Positions 33,750 through 44,612 of a stretch of DNA of 64,000 nt are shown here, piece by piece (position 1 is the stretch's first letter; every line of letters starts with the position of its first letter). Origin of the DNA: Doryteuthis pealeii (Eukaryota; Mollusca; Cephalopoda; Myopsida; Loliginidae); assembly GCA_023376005.1 (NCBI GenBank), contig CM042147.1, positions 120,673,963-120,737,962 on the forward strand. The letters are read 5' to 3'. The notes below the pieces were generated by a model that was not told the origin of the DNA, did not search any database, and was given only the letters and a program-made list of their open reading frames with translations. The translations under genes were made by a program, and so were the position numbers.

Positions 33750-33895
33750 TATTTACCCGACCCATTCACGACGGGTAGGATGTGACACAAGGTTGCATTA
33801 TGAAGTATCCAGTAAGGATTGAACTCGATGTTCAATAAGAATGGATTTGCAAGACTAGCTTGCTAGCAATTCCACCACGATGAGACGTCCTATTT
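33750..33895 (-). repeat. tRNA-derived SINE related to 24205-24325
   Basis: Same arrangement: gtaggatgtgacacaaggt, ggattgaactcgatg and gcaagactagcttgctagc. Confidence 0.6.
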
Positions 33896-33934
33896 GAATA
33901 GGAGTGTAAAAATAATGATCGCTTATACCCAGGA

Positions 33935-34072
33935 CTTTTTGTCCTGGGTATGATGTTAAACCACATCTAGTAGTGAGGGGTACCCCTTCATTGACCATTA
34001 CTCTCAGGTCGCTCTGACCTTGAGTGCTAGTACCTGTTAGGGTTCTTTCTATGGGTTAAATAGATATATTCT
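33935..34072 (+). repeat. SINE-like family 3, 3' part
   Basis: gatgttaaaccacatctagt, then gtacctgttagggttctttc. Close upstream of the exon at 34140. Confidence 0.5.
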
Positions 34073-34139
34073 TTTTCTACTTTAAAAAAAAAAGTTTTTA
34101 AAATCTTTTCTTTCTTTTTTTTTTTCTTTTTCTTTTTAG

Positions 34140-34302
34140 GAAATTGTTCCTGAATGGCAATCTGCTGCCAGTGGCGTCTTGGTTGCCATAGGAAGTCGTT
34201 ACTGTAATGAAGTGATGGATGTTCTGATGCAAAAGTTTAAGCCAGGAGTCTTGCCTCATTTTTTCATTGTGCAAACTCTAGCTGACATGGCAACAGCAAA
34301 TG
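34140..34302 (+). CDS. MROH1: MROH1 exon
   Basis: 163 bp, phase 0 in and phase 1 out. The acceptor is preceded by a long pyrimidine tract, and the donor is gtaaat. The peptide includes EWQSAASGVLVAIGSRY and FKPGVLPHFFIVQTLADMA. The K-F-x-P-G-x-L-P-H-(F/Y)-F motif and the following Q-T-L/F-A are strong MROH1 signatures and gave the gene identity. Confidence 0.92.
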
Positions 34303-34575
34303 GTAAATTCTAATCACAATATCTATTATTGAAAAACTCTTACTATTGTAAACTCTTCTTAAGATTTTACTACTTCTTCTTTCATAATTCTTTCTTTCAT
34401 TGTACATTGAGGGTTGCTCTTTTGGAGTTCTCTTTTGGCTAGAGATCAAACTTTCATCAGATGACTATACGTTTGTACTATATTCAAATAAAATTATTAT
34501 TATCATTATTTATCTTTTATTGTAGTATACAATATGGTACTACATATCAAACCAATATATCTGTGTGTATGTATG

Positions 34576-34607
<32 letters not shown>

Positions 34608-34756
34608 TATATAAGTACCATTTCCAGTGTATTTGGGGCAGAAGATTACCTTGTATGATCACACATCCCTTAGATGACTACATTTTTGTACTATATTTAA
34701 ATAAAATGTTTATTATTATTATTATCATTATTATAATTATTTGTGTTTTATTGTAG

Positions 34757-34855
34757 TATTCGAGATGTTACCACATATCAATGCCATCTTAGGAGCACTT
34801 CTTCCAATGATGGGAATGGCTAAGCATGACAACATGAGATGGGTCTTCTGCTATG
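34757..34855 (+). CDS. MROH1: MROH1 exon
   Basis: 99 bp, phase 1 to phase 1, between ttgtag and gtaact. It encodes a segment ending ILGALLPMMGMAKHDNMRW plus a few residues. The G-x-x-L-P-M-(M/L)-G-M-A-K core is characteristic of MROH1. It joins 34302 and 38673 without a frame break. Confidence 0.92.
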
Positions 34856-34959
34856 GTAACTATTTTTTCTTCTTTTTTTATAAATGAGCAATTCCATGTC
34901 AAATCAACCAGAAAAAAAGTAAAATTGTCACCCACCCACTTCAATTTTTCTGAAATTTT

Positions 34960-35645
34960 GTACAGGTGGGGACTGTGTTAAAGTTAGACATTCCCCAAAA
35001 TTTGAACTTCCAATTCCAAAATTTGCGGAGTTATGTCGATTTTTAGCTCTCCAAATTTGAGGGAGGTCACGAAAAATGGCAACTTTTTGTAATCTATAAT
35101 TTTGTCTGTAAAATGAGTTCTAGAGCTTCCCTACTCCTACAAATTGGTTTATAAAAGCATTTTGGCCCGAGAAATCTAAAAATGCTATCGAAAAATCTGA
35201 AAGTCAAACAATTTTAAGTTATTGAGGATTTCTGATTTTTTTCCTAGCAAGATCAATATCCCAATGTGGCACTGCATCTATGACAATTTTTTTCTATTAT
35301 TATTTCACATATATTGAACATTATTATACCGAAAAGAATGTTCGGTGTTTGCCCAGATCAAAATTTGCAAATCAAAAATCATTAATAATTTAAAACTGGT
35401 TAACTTTCAGACTTTTTAGATAACATTTTTGGATTCATTGGGCTTTTATAAACCAATTTTTTATGAGCAGGGAAGCTCTAGAACTCATTTTATAGACAAA
35501 AATAGATTATGAAAGTCGCCATTTTTTGGCGACCAACCACCCAAATTTGGAAAGTTAAAAATCAACAATCCTGCCAATTTTTGGAATTGGAAGCTCAAAT
35601 TTGGGGGATTGTCTAACTTCAAGATAGTTTACACCTGTACAAAAT
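34960..35645. repeat. Inverted pair of a dispersed repeat
   Basis: Arms 34960-35215 and about 35395-35645 share ccaatttttggaattggaag and tttggattc landmarks in opposite orientation. The same repeat recurs at 29735-30165 and 19510-19750. All are non-coding, and three of the four copies lie between MROH1 exons. Confidence 0.7.
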
Positions 35646-35780
35646 TTACTCCTTTACTTACTAGGTGTGCTAATGTCAATCGGTATTGCAGGCTGAAAAC
35701 CATACTCTACATTCTTTGTATCCCAGAATATTACAAACATTATGATATTTTAAATTATCAATAATGTGGTGATAGTTTAA

Positions 35781-36420
35781 TTGAAGACTGGTACCTACAT
35801 ATTTGATTTAGACAGATATAGGAGTAGATTTTGTTTGTTACACAATAACTGCTTGTATCTTCTTTGTTGTTTTTATGAAGTTGACTTTTTAGATATAACA
35901 TTTAACCTAAAAGAGAGAGAGAAAAAAAAAAAGAAACATTTTTATGACCTGTTTTCTTATTATGGTCTGTTGCTGTTTGTCATGATTATTAGTCTGAAGT
36001 CACTATATAAACCTGTGTGTTTTTTATGAAGTAAACTTTCTGGATGTAACATTTAACCTGAAAATAAAAATAAATGAACCAACCATTTTGAAAAACAAAA
36101 TGATGCCCCACTTTACATATACACCTTCTCCAACTATCCACTCACCATAATAAAAAAGAAACACAATCCATCAGCCACAGAATATTCAATAAGTTATTGA
36201 ATGAAACTATCTTCAATAAAGCTAAAGAAGACAATGAAACAGCACTAAAGGAAAGTGGTTTCTTTGGCAAACTAACATACACCCCTAGCTGAATTTTTAA
36301 AAAAAAGCTGAAATAGAAACATTACTTGGTTCAACCCTCCATACAATAAAAATGTAAAAACAAACATAGGAAAAATATTTATATCACTAATAAACAAGCA
36401 CATTGAGGAGATGATTTTAT
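35781..36420 (+). pseudogene. Degenerate Penelope-like reverse transcriptase remnant
   Basis: Two partial repeats of an RT segment: EVDFLDITFNLK near 35878 and EVNFLDVTFNLK near 36030. The second is followed by frame-broken stretches (around 36120-36400) reading IPQSISHRIFNKL, then a KAKEDNETALKESGF segment, then [12 protein letters not shown] sequence. This N/D-F-L-D-V-T-F-x-L order followed by P-x-S-I and A-L-K-x-S-G is typical of Penelope-like RTs spread through invertebrate genomes. Several stops and shifts make it inactive. The exact element family was not determined. Confidence 0.6.
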
Positions 36421-37104
36421 TTGTTACCCAAGAACTACTTGTATCTTCTATTCATCCTTTTGCATGAGTAGTTTGTACATTATAATTATTTTTTCTCTTT
36501 CTTCTTCATTTAGCATAATACAATTTATTGTCTGTTCTTTATCTCACACCAGCTTCTAAAATGTATTTGGTAATTCATTTTATTGGTGTATCTAATATAT
36601 ATTTTTGGTGTACAACTTATATTGTTTTGATTAAGGGAGGTATTTTTCAATCAACACATTGAGTAAAAGAATTTTTAACATAATCAAGTTTATTGTTGTT
36701 TTCATTCTATCATATTTTGTTACAAGTTCTTGAATTGCTTTTGTATAATTCATTGCTTTGATCTTTTCTTTCTTGCTATTACGATACTCTCTTATTTCAT
36801 CTTGTGACTTGTCCCATGACTGAGATAATTACATATTTCCCACGAGTGCTAGAGGTGAGTGTTTGAGCTTAAGTTAAAAGCCAAAGGCTGATTTTCTAGG
36901 CAGGCAGGTAAATCTCCACTTGGAAGATTGGCATATAGTCATCTTTCCACCCCTACTTGCCAACCATCTTTTTTTATTCCCTACTAAGTTAACCTTAGTA
37001 AATATCAACTAATATATGTGTGTGTGTGTGTGAAGAAAAGGAAGTGAATCCGATGGTATGTAGTATATTAAGAAAAATTGAAAAAACACAGGTTTAAATG
37101 AGTT

Positions 37105-37546
37105 GAGTGGTAAGTTTACTGGCTGACGCTGCAGTGTTTCGATCTATTATTTAGATCATCTTCAGTGCATTTGTTGGTATATGGAAGGTGATAAAAAAAA
37201 TTTTTATCACAGAATAACGAGAAAAGCGAGTAATAGTCCTTGTTTATCAGTTTGTTTAAAATTTGAAGTCTGAGAAAAAAAGAACGTTGAAAAAATGGAC
37301 GGTTTGAAATATGACGTAAAATATTCTTTTTTGCGGTGTGAGTATTAGAGTATTATTTTTTCAACGTTCTTTTTTCTCAGACTTCAAATTTTAAACAAAC
37401 TGATAAACAAGGACTATTACTCGCTTTTCTCGTTATTCTGTGATAAAAAAATTTTTTATCACCTTCCATATACCAACAAATGCCCTGAAGATGATTTAAA
37501 TAATAGATCGAAACACTGCAGCGTCAGGCCAATAAACTTACCACTC
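37105..37546. repeat. Foldback element, arms about 190 bp
   Basis: Arms 37105-37297 and 37354-37546 are near-perfect complements, ending gagtggtaagttta and taaacttaccactc. Both contain gatctattatttagatcatc-type sequence next to GTTTCGA. Related flanking sequence (gaagtgaatccgacggtat) also occurs near 26010. Confidence 0.8.
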
Positions 37547-37554
37547 AATGGTTA

Positions 37555-37896
37555 CGCCACATAACCCAAAATCGTCATAACATAAAATAGATACACTCAA
37601 AATTTGAACATGCAACATTAGACAGTCCTCATTGTTTTGTTTTTTTATACAAGTTTTAGTAAATACATGACTGGTATTATATATCTATATATAGTTTGTT
37701 TTATTTTAATACATATTTAAAGTTTACATTTCAAATTGTTTTATTTTTTAATCCTTTAATGAATTTGATGATTTTACTTACTTAGGGTACAAACTCGCTG
37801 ACGTTGTATTTTTTACACCCACCCCTCAGGCAATATGTTTTAAAAAATCTATTTTTACATCGCCCGGAGGGTGTTTTTTTTTTATTTTTGTACTAG
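37555..37896 (+). mobile_element. Non-autonomous Helitron, 5' truncated
   Basis: Same family as 22689-23082. It starts inside the element, directly after the foldback at 37105-37546, and ends with cgcccggagggtg and terminal CTAG at 37893-37896 followed by T. Confidence 0.75.
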
Positions 37897-37899
37897 TTC

Positions 37900-38640
37900 A
37901 TTTAAAAAAATTTTTGTTGTATTTTTTTTTTTTTTTTTTAATTTAAGTTGTATTTTATTTTATAACAATTTTGTTTGCATTTCATTTTATTTGCTTAAAT
38001 ATTTTAATTATTTTCATTATTAGTTTTATTTATTCACGCTATAAAGCATAGAATTTTGTTTGACACTAGAAGTTCTGAATAGTTGGATAATAATGAAGAA
38101 ATCAGAACAGTTTAAAAATTTAAACCAAGATTATTGAAAACGACAATTTGGGCAGTGGATATGTTGCCATTACAAAAAGGTTTACTTAGTTTTTCTTGCA
38201 GAATATTTTTATTTTTTGAATTAAGCCCATGAATTATCATCACAAAAGTTGTAGAATATGGAACTGCACATTTTGAGAGGCTGGAAAATGCACGTCTCTT
38301 CACTGGGATGGCAAGGCTCAAAGAGGCTGTTCTTATTTTGTCAGAAGAAAGTTAAAATTTCGGTAGAAGTGGAATTGTGGGATATTTTATTTTATTTTGT
38401 TTTCATATTTTATTATTGGTTTAATTTCCAATTTTCCCATTGGTTTTATTTTGGTATTTTTATTATTTGTTTTATTTAAACTTCATTGATTTATCAATCT
38501 TCACAGAACCTTTATCCATTATGAAAAGAAGCATGTTAAGACCTTTTTTTATTTTCATTTAAGATTTTTTAGATGAAGTATTGTCAATCATTATTATAAT
38601 TGATTTTGTCCTTCATGTTTTTTTTAACTACTATGTTTTA
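37900..38640. other. MROH1 intron, no feature recognised
   Basis: T-rich intron between the Helitron end and the exon at 38673. The open frames at 38112-38479 lack family signatures and splice logic. Confidence 0.5.
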
Positions 38641-38672
38641 TTGATTGTTTTCCCTTCTTTTTTTCATTCCAG

Positions 38673-38824
38673 CCTTACAAAGATTCAGTGAATCTATTTT
38701 AGAATATTTGGCCAACTTGGAGAAGGCACCGGATCCTTCAGTTTCCAAGAACACATTTGCAGGAGAAATATTTGCAGCCTACGACATACTTTTTAATGTC
38801 TGGTTACAAACCAAAGAAGCCAGG
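38673..38824 (+). CDS. MROH1: MROH1 exon
   Basis: 152 bp between cattccag and gtaaag, entering in phase 1 and leaving in phase 0. The peptide starts LQRFSESILEYLANLEKAPD and later has IFAAYDILFNVWLQTKEAR. This is the best-conserved MROH1 block in the window: family members share the alanine-leucine-glutamine-arginine-phenylalanine-serine-glutamate run and the A-Y-D-x-L-F-x-x-W-L-Q motif. Confidence 0.94.
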
Positions 38825-38969
38825 GTAAAGTATTGATTACACAAAAAGAAAAAATTGAAATTCCTTTCAAGTTCTTACATTTATAAGATATAAAGTTCTT
38901 GTAATTAAGTTGGAAGGCTTAAAGTAACTTTTTCTTTTTCCTTATGAAGCTGTCAAATTTTCTCCCGAA

Positions 38970-39010
<41 letters not shown>

Positions 39011-39049
39011 GAAAGTTTTATAGAAAAAACAACAAGATGTTAAAAATTT

Positions 39050-39100
39050 TTGCTGACAGATGTCTGTTTCGACATTATGAATATGTCTTTATCAAAGCAA
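39050..39100 (-). ncRNA. Decayed hammerhead ribozyme-like motif
   Basis: On the minus strand: TTGCT (helix I), TTGATAA in place of CTGATGA, helix II GACAT-ATTCATA-ATGTC, GAAA, helix III ACAG-ACAT-CTGT, cleavage triplet GTC, and AGCAA closing helix I. All three helices pair fully. Two core substitutions and one extra A before helix II suggest loss of activity. It lies about 450 bp from Penelope-like coding sequence. Confidence 0.6.
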
Positions 39101-39493
39101 CATTGTAAGCGGAAAAACGAAATGAATATATCAGTAATTACGAGGCACAGAACGCTCTCGATCAGTACTGGAATTTTTTTTTTTTAATTTTTAAAAATAC
39201 GTATTTTTTGTTAAAAATAAAATAAATTTTATTTTAAAAATGTTTAAGCATTTTTATCATAAAAAGCTCAAAAGAGTTTGTAGTAAAAATGTATATGAAT
39301 ATCAAAAAGTTCAGGAAAATGTTTTGGTTACAAATGAGAGTTTAAAAATGTAACAAGTCCAGCAACATGAATCTGCAATGATGATAAACTCGCAGAGTCG
39401 GGATCCTTATTACATCCGAAAATATGAGCCTCCGGTGATATGATTTAAGTAATTCCAAATTTGTTTTTTCTATGGACAGTATGAAAGTTAAAA

Positions 39494-39515
39494 ATATATG
39501 GTCAGGCGCATGGTG

Positions 39516-39559
<44 letters not shown>

Positions 39560-39587
39560 CACCATGCGCCTGACCATATATGGAAGG
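39494..39587. repeat. AT-centred perfect palindrome
   Basis: ccatatatggtcaggcgcat and following bases are mirrored on either side of a (AT)n core of about 36 bases. The right arm is part of the Penelope-like fragment, so the left arm is an inverted duplicate of it. Confidence 0.85.
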
Positions 39588-39792
39588 AACAGGGAAACCA
39601 TCTACCCTTATGGGATAAAGTTAAGATAATAGAAAGAGAAGAATATTGGAGAAGAACACTTCTCAAAGAAATAGCGCATATCCTTGACAATAAGGACCTC
39701 TTGAGTAGATCAAGTATGGAGATGAACACAATATGGGAACCAACTGAAAAAGCTAGATTAAATTGTTTTGAAGTAAAATACTTTAAAAAATA
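39556..39792 (+). pseudogene. Penelope-like element C-terminal remnant
   Basis: An open plus-strand frame reads APDHIWKEQGNHLPLWDKV, then REEYWRRTLLKEIAHI and NTIWEPTEKARLNCFEV. The H-x-W-x-x-(x)W-D-x-x-I-x-x-(x)R-E-x-Y-W-x-R-R-x-x-K-E-(S/A) pattern is the end of the GIY-YIG endonuclease region of Penelope-like retroelements. The 5' end is cut by an (AT)n palindrome at 39494-39587 and the frame stops at 39790. Confidence 0.65.
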
Positions 39793-40615
39793 GGATATCG
39801 AAGAATAACGGATACCGTTGGATTTTACGGTTCGAATTATACATTCAAGACATCGATGTAAATCCAACATATAGACTAAATGTTGTGGGGTTTTAAGGGT
39901 AAGAAATAAGACAAACGACTGGTAACAATGTATACAAATGTATTGAACAAAAGGAGTAGAAATTTACAGCAAAGAAAGTAGAGATTGCGTCCGACCAATA
40001 GAGTTATGAGCTGACTCGCATTTGCTTTGCCTCAAGCCACAATTGTTCCTATTACTTATAGTAGCCGTCGGCGCATTCCATTTATGTCCATAGGTTATAT
40101 CACCTATAATAGTAACCTTCTAACGTGGGTACATGTGTGTACATGAAATATTCCGACAAAGGAGTTAGAAGATATTAACAAACAGACTTTAATACGTGAG
40201 CACATAGAAATACATTCAGGACAGAAATACATGTACTCATTACAAGGTACAAGATAAAAAACAGATACATAAATGCATTATAAAGGAAGTAGGATGTAGG
40301 ACTTATGTCCTAAGGAATGTCACTTACTGATAGCTAAATGGGGGGCTTTGCCTCCCACTTAAGGGTAAGAGGCACAAGTGCCTAAGCTATGTGAAATGGT
40401 TGCCTGTCCCAGAAAAAGAGAACTCAGAATTCTCAAGTTGCTGCCTAGATACTCTAGCCACCTATTGGCGGAAACCTGCAGCAAGGGAAGATAACTCTTC
40501 TGGACCCCCATATCAATTCAAACAAGGACAGACAATCACTACGCATTGAATATAATTGAGGAAGTAGAAAAATTCTCTGTATTTTATTCTTGTATTCTAT
40601 TTAGTCTATTTTGTA
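39793..40615. other. MROH1 intron, unclassified
   Basis: Follows the Penelope-like remnant. Its composition is more balanced than the neighbouring DNA (tgcctcccacttaagggtaa, ctagccacctattggcggaa), suggesting a further mobile element. I found neither paired termini nor a coding motif. Confidence 0.4.
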
Positions 40616-40617
40616 AT

Positions 40618-40890
40618 ATTCTGTCTTTCTTTCTTTCTATCTTTTTTCTTTCTTTCTTTTTTAAAAATTATGTCTTTCTTTCTTTTTGCTTTCTTTCTTT
40701 CTTTCATTTGTAATATTCTGTCTTTCTTTCTTTCTATCTTTTTCTTTCTCTTTTTCTTTCTTTTTAATTCTTTCTTTCTTTCAGCTTCTTTCTTTCTCCC
40801 TCTTTCTTTCTCCCTCTTTCTTTCTCCCACTTTCTTTCTTTTTGTTTTGTTTTGTTTTGTTTTTTCTTTCTTTCTTTCTGTCTTTCTCTT
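40618..40890. repeat. CTTT-rich polypyrimidine microsatellite
   Basis: About 270 bases of almost pure pyrimidine on the plus strand, mainly cttt with ccct and gtttt variants. It lies 115-390 bases before the exon at 41005. The lysine-rich and phenylalanine/serine-rich frames across it are artefacts. Confidence 0.9.
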
Positions 40891-41004
40891 TCTCTCACTT
40901 TTATTGAATGAGTTGAGTATAGAAATAAAAATTGATTCAAAAAGGATAACCATCTTTGAGTCTCAAATAATATTTACCTTTTTTTTTTGTTGTGTATTTT
41001 TCAG

Positions 41005-41145
41005 CTTCGTTTGGCAGTGATCGAAGCCATTGGTCCAATGACACACATCATGAGTAGAGACCAACTTGAAGAGCAGCTGCCCAAACTCCTGCATGGAATT
41101 ATGGGATTGTATAAAAAACACCAAGTGCCATTTTATGTTACACAG
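41005..41145 (+). CDS. MROH1: MROH1 exon
   Basis: 141 bp, 47 codons, phase 0 to 0, between tttttcag and gttggt. The peptide starts LRLAVIEAIGPMTHIMSRDQ and continues LEEQLPKLLHGIMGLYKKH. The conserved (K/R)-L-R-L-A-V-x-E-A-(I/L)-G-P-M block and L-E-E-Q-L-P are MROH1 hallmarks. The donor lies only about 90 bp upstream of the boundary of copy B, so the duplication may extend through this exon outside the window. Confidence 0.94.
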
Positions 41146-41997
41146 GTTGGTATTTAACACAAAGTAAAACTTGTCGGGGTGGCTAAAAGTCGGTATCAGC
41201 CAATCAGCAAGGGAATCTATCCCCTTTTCTCTAGCGCTAGACCAAAGAAATTGTTTTTGCGCCTGAAGTGGAGCGCCACACCTACCATCAACTTCTTACT
41301 TTACCGCACAGATCCCTGTGCTACTCATATGCTGAGTTGGCGAGGAACGGTTTCGAACTAGGAACCTTGTGGTTTCTAGCCAATGCTCTACCGACTGAGC
41401 TAAGCCGGCCCCTTATTTAACAAAAAATACAACTTATTTAATCTTGATCAACTTTTTACAAATTCAATTGAATTATAATCAGTTGGATATAGAAGCAGAA
41501 TTAACAGTAACAATTAGGTTTTAAAAGTTAATAGATAATAATAAAAAGTAATGGTATTTTTTTAATTTATTCAAAACTAGAAGTGGCTACTCGCTGTTGC
41601 CTGAGGAAAGGGGGGGGGCAAAAGTTAGTCTCGCAGATCCATTATTACTAAATCACCAGTTGGATCCCTGCAGGATGCCCCATCAAAATCCCGATGTAAA
41701 AAGTGTCCTAGTTAAAATATTAAATGCAACAAAAAAAAAAAAATCCCATGCTGGTACTATTTAAATTTTATTGTTTAATTATCTTCACAAATATAAATCA
41801 ATTCTTCATTAGTTTTGCCCAAAAAGCAAGATTGGGTGATAGTGAATGTGTATATATAATTACTTTATCATTAACTCTTTTATTTTCGTAGTTTCCTCCG
41901 GATGTACATACACACCAGCTGCCCTTTATATATGTATAGTTTGATGTATCTTTTCTGTTGAATAACTTTCTTTTTTGTTCTCTTCTTTCTTCCACAG

Positions 41998-42090
41998 GGT
42001 TTATGCATGGTCTTAGATGCTCTCTGCTTTGAAGAGAGCGTCATTTTGGAACCTTATCTTGAGCAACTCTACAACACACTCTTCCCTCAA
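41998..42090 (+). CDS. MROH1: MROH1 exon (copy B)
   Basis: 93 bp, phase 0 to 0, between tccacag and gtaagc. It encodes GLCMVLDALC through LYNTLFPQ. It continues in frame from 41145 and into 43157. The DNA is identical to 769-861. Confidence 0.88.
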
Positions 42091-42113
42091 GTAAGCCAAC
42101 ATTCACATTAATG

Positions 42114-42655
42114 AAATCAGAGAATTAACCAAATTTAATGAAATTTTCAGTGTTGATATATTAACTCTTAAGATCCTGTTGTGATTTTTATAAGTCCAGA
42201 GCATTCCTGTAAGGATATATTAAAAAAATGGCTAAAAATGACCTTTGCATCTAAATTTACCTATTATTTCCCTTAAATCAAAGATTTCTACATATGTTTA
42301 ATATTAACTTTAAATAAAGGCTATTGTTTGGGGCTGATTAGTTAAAACGAATGTGACTTCCAGCCGGGTGGAATGAGGTGGTATAGGACTTTGAGTTAAT
42401 GAATAAAAGATATAATGGACCAGTTAATTTATTTGAAAACTCTTACATTTTTTCAGGTCAGTTAACTTTGAACCACGTATATCTTTGAGGCGTAACACAG
42501 ATTCACAAACATATGTGGTTCAAAGTTAATTGACCTGAAAAAATGTAAAAGTTGTTAAATAAAATAACTGGTGCATTATATCTTTTATTCATTAATTTAT
42601 TAACACTGAAAATTTCATTAAATCCGGTTAATTTCTTGATTTTTGGTATTTTTTT
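42114..42655. mobile_element. TIR element with a nested MITE (copy B)
   Basis: Colinear with 892-1425, with the same nested structure and scattered substitutions. Confidence 0.6.
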
Positions 42656-43156
42656 CTTTCAGCAGGGTGACATACGATGGTGGAAATTTATTTTCTGTTA
42701 AGTAGGATTTAACCGAAAAATATATTTTATGTGCAAAAGAAAGATTTTAACAAGCTCTATTCAGCAATATAAAGGTTTTAAAGTAAGTAAAGTCGTCGAG
42801 GTGCCCTAAAGTCAGTATCAGCCAGACAGTGAGGGAGTCTATCCTCTTTTCCCTAGTGCTAGACCAAGAACATTGTTTTTGGCACCTGAGGCGAAGCGCC
42901 ACACTTACCATTAGCTGTTCACTTTACCACACAGATGCCTGTGATACTCATATGATGAATTAACCGAATTTAATAAAATTTTCAGTGTTGATATATGAAT
43001 GAATAAAATATATAATGGACCAGTTATTTGATTTAAAAACTTAATCACATACCAAAGTAGTGCTGAATTTTGTTTATCATTTTTTTCATTATAATGATAT
43101 TATTACAATTCTGAATAGAAAGATGAAATGGTGTTATCTTTTCATGTAAATTGCAG

Positions 43157-43235
43157 ATCATGGCACCAATGGATTATACAAACCCAATGAGTATAAAAAA
43201 CTACAATGAAGTGCTCAGATGTTTTGCTGTTATAT
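43157..43235 (+). CDS. MROH1: MROH1 exon (copy B)
   Basis: 79 bp, phase 0 in and phase 1 out, between ttgcag and gtaagt. The sequence is identical to 1937-2015. Its terminal codon is completed by the first two bases of 46216. Confidence 0.87.
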
Positions 43236-44612
43236 GTAAGTACTGTTTAATTTTTTAAAGATTATTTTTCTCACCTATACAGGGTGGACCCTAAAAGATT
43301 GACACATAAAATAATTTAATCATTTAGTCTTGGGTAAATAAATGATTATAGTTGAAATAATAGGAATAGCCAACTTGACTTTTGTGTAACTGCATATTAA
43401 CAGAATGTAGCAACCTAAAATAAATACGAAAAAATACTACCAAACAACAAATCTAAAACAGATATTCTACCAAATAAACCCAGAAAAACTACTCGGGTAC
43501 ATAAAAGAAACACACATCTACAACAAAATCTAAAAATCTTCCAAAAAAAAAATGAAAACACAAAAATATACGCTAAAAAAATCATCTAAAAGTTTCATTC
43601 ACAAAAAATATGTCCAAAAAAAAAAAAACCTTTAGAAAATTACACATTATCACCAATTCATTTCAAAAGCGTAGTCGGCATTAAATGACCCATTGAGGTT
43701 GATATGCCGTAAAACAAGAACAAATCAAAATTCTGTGTAATGTCAGCAACAGAAAAGATGAAATAAAGATACTCCGAAATCAAATGGAGGCTGCATCTAT
43801 TGTTGAACATTTTTTTTCTTCTTTTTTTCTTTTTTATATCTATCTATTATTATACTAAAGCTGAGTTAATCAACTTTTGCTTCCTAAAGACTTATTTACT
43901 ATTTAGTTTAATGACACAAAAATTATACTAAATTATTTCTTACTTTTAAGATTGAATTATGTTTGAAAAATTTTTAATTGGTTCTAATAAGTCATAATTT
44001 GCAATTAAGACAAAAACCAACCAATCTCTTACTTTACTCTGTACCTATCTCTTTCTTCCCCTCTATGTATATCTTGACTACCTCCTCGTTATATAATGTT
44101 AGTTTTTCTGGAGAATAGAGAGGGAGAGAGATGAAATAAAGATACTCCAAAATTAAACAGAGGCTGCATCTATTGTTGGACAGTTGACTTGCCATCTTGT
44201 CCTTCTTGGCCAGTTGCTCTTCTTTCATCATGATCCCACAATGTTCAATGTTCTTTACTGGGAAAAATGAAGGTAGACATTTTCTGTGTGTACATTCTTT
44301 ATTCATTTTCAATAATATCTTCTTTTTGACATGATATCGAATTAGCAAGAAAGTTGAATCTTAGATGGAAATGGACATCTGATCACCTTTGCGGTTCTAG
44401 GGTAACTGATTCTTCTTAGCTAAAATCTTACCCCTCGGTCAACTGACTGATATTATCCAACCACAGCCAAATTCTCAAATTGATCTCGGGGTCATCTCCT
44501 GTCAATTAAACTCATTTGACATTAATGATTTCTGCTTTGGAACAACTGTTTAATAAAAGATTCAACCAATCTATTATTGAACACTATCTAGTCTTTTTAA
44601 GTGTAGAATAAT

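Noticed and set aside
37105..37546. Complete hammerhead in the foldback arms
   Set aside because: The stem and GAAA-like box are present, but the CTGATGA box is altered and helices I and III do not form clearly, so it is only called ribozyme-like.
39502..39870. 122-codon minus-strand open frame
   Set aside because: It is antisense to the Penelope-like fragment and ends in the AT palindrome. The plus strand has the recognisable protein motifs.
40606..41020. Lysine/arginine-rich and phenylalanine/serine-rich open frames of about 115 codons on both strands
   Set aside because: Both are translations of the CTTT/AAAG microsatellite and have no independent support.
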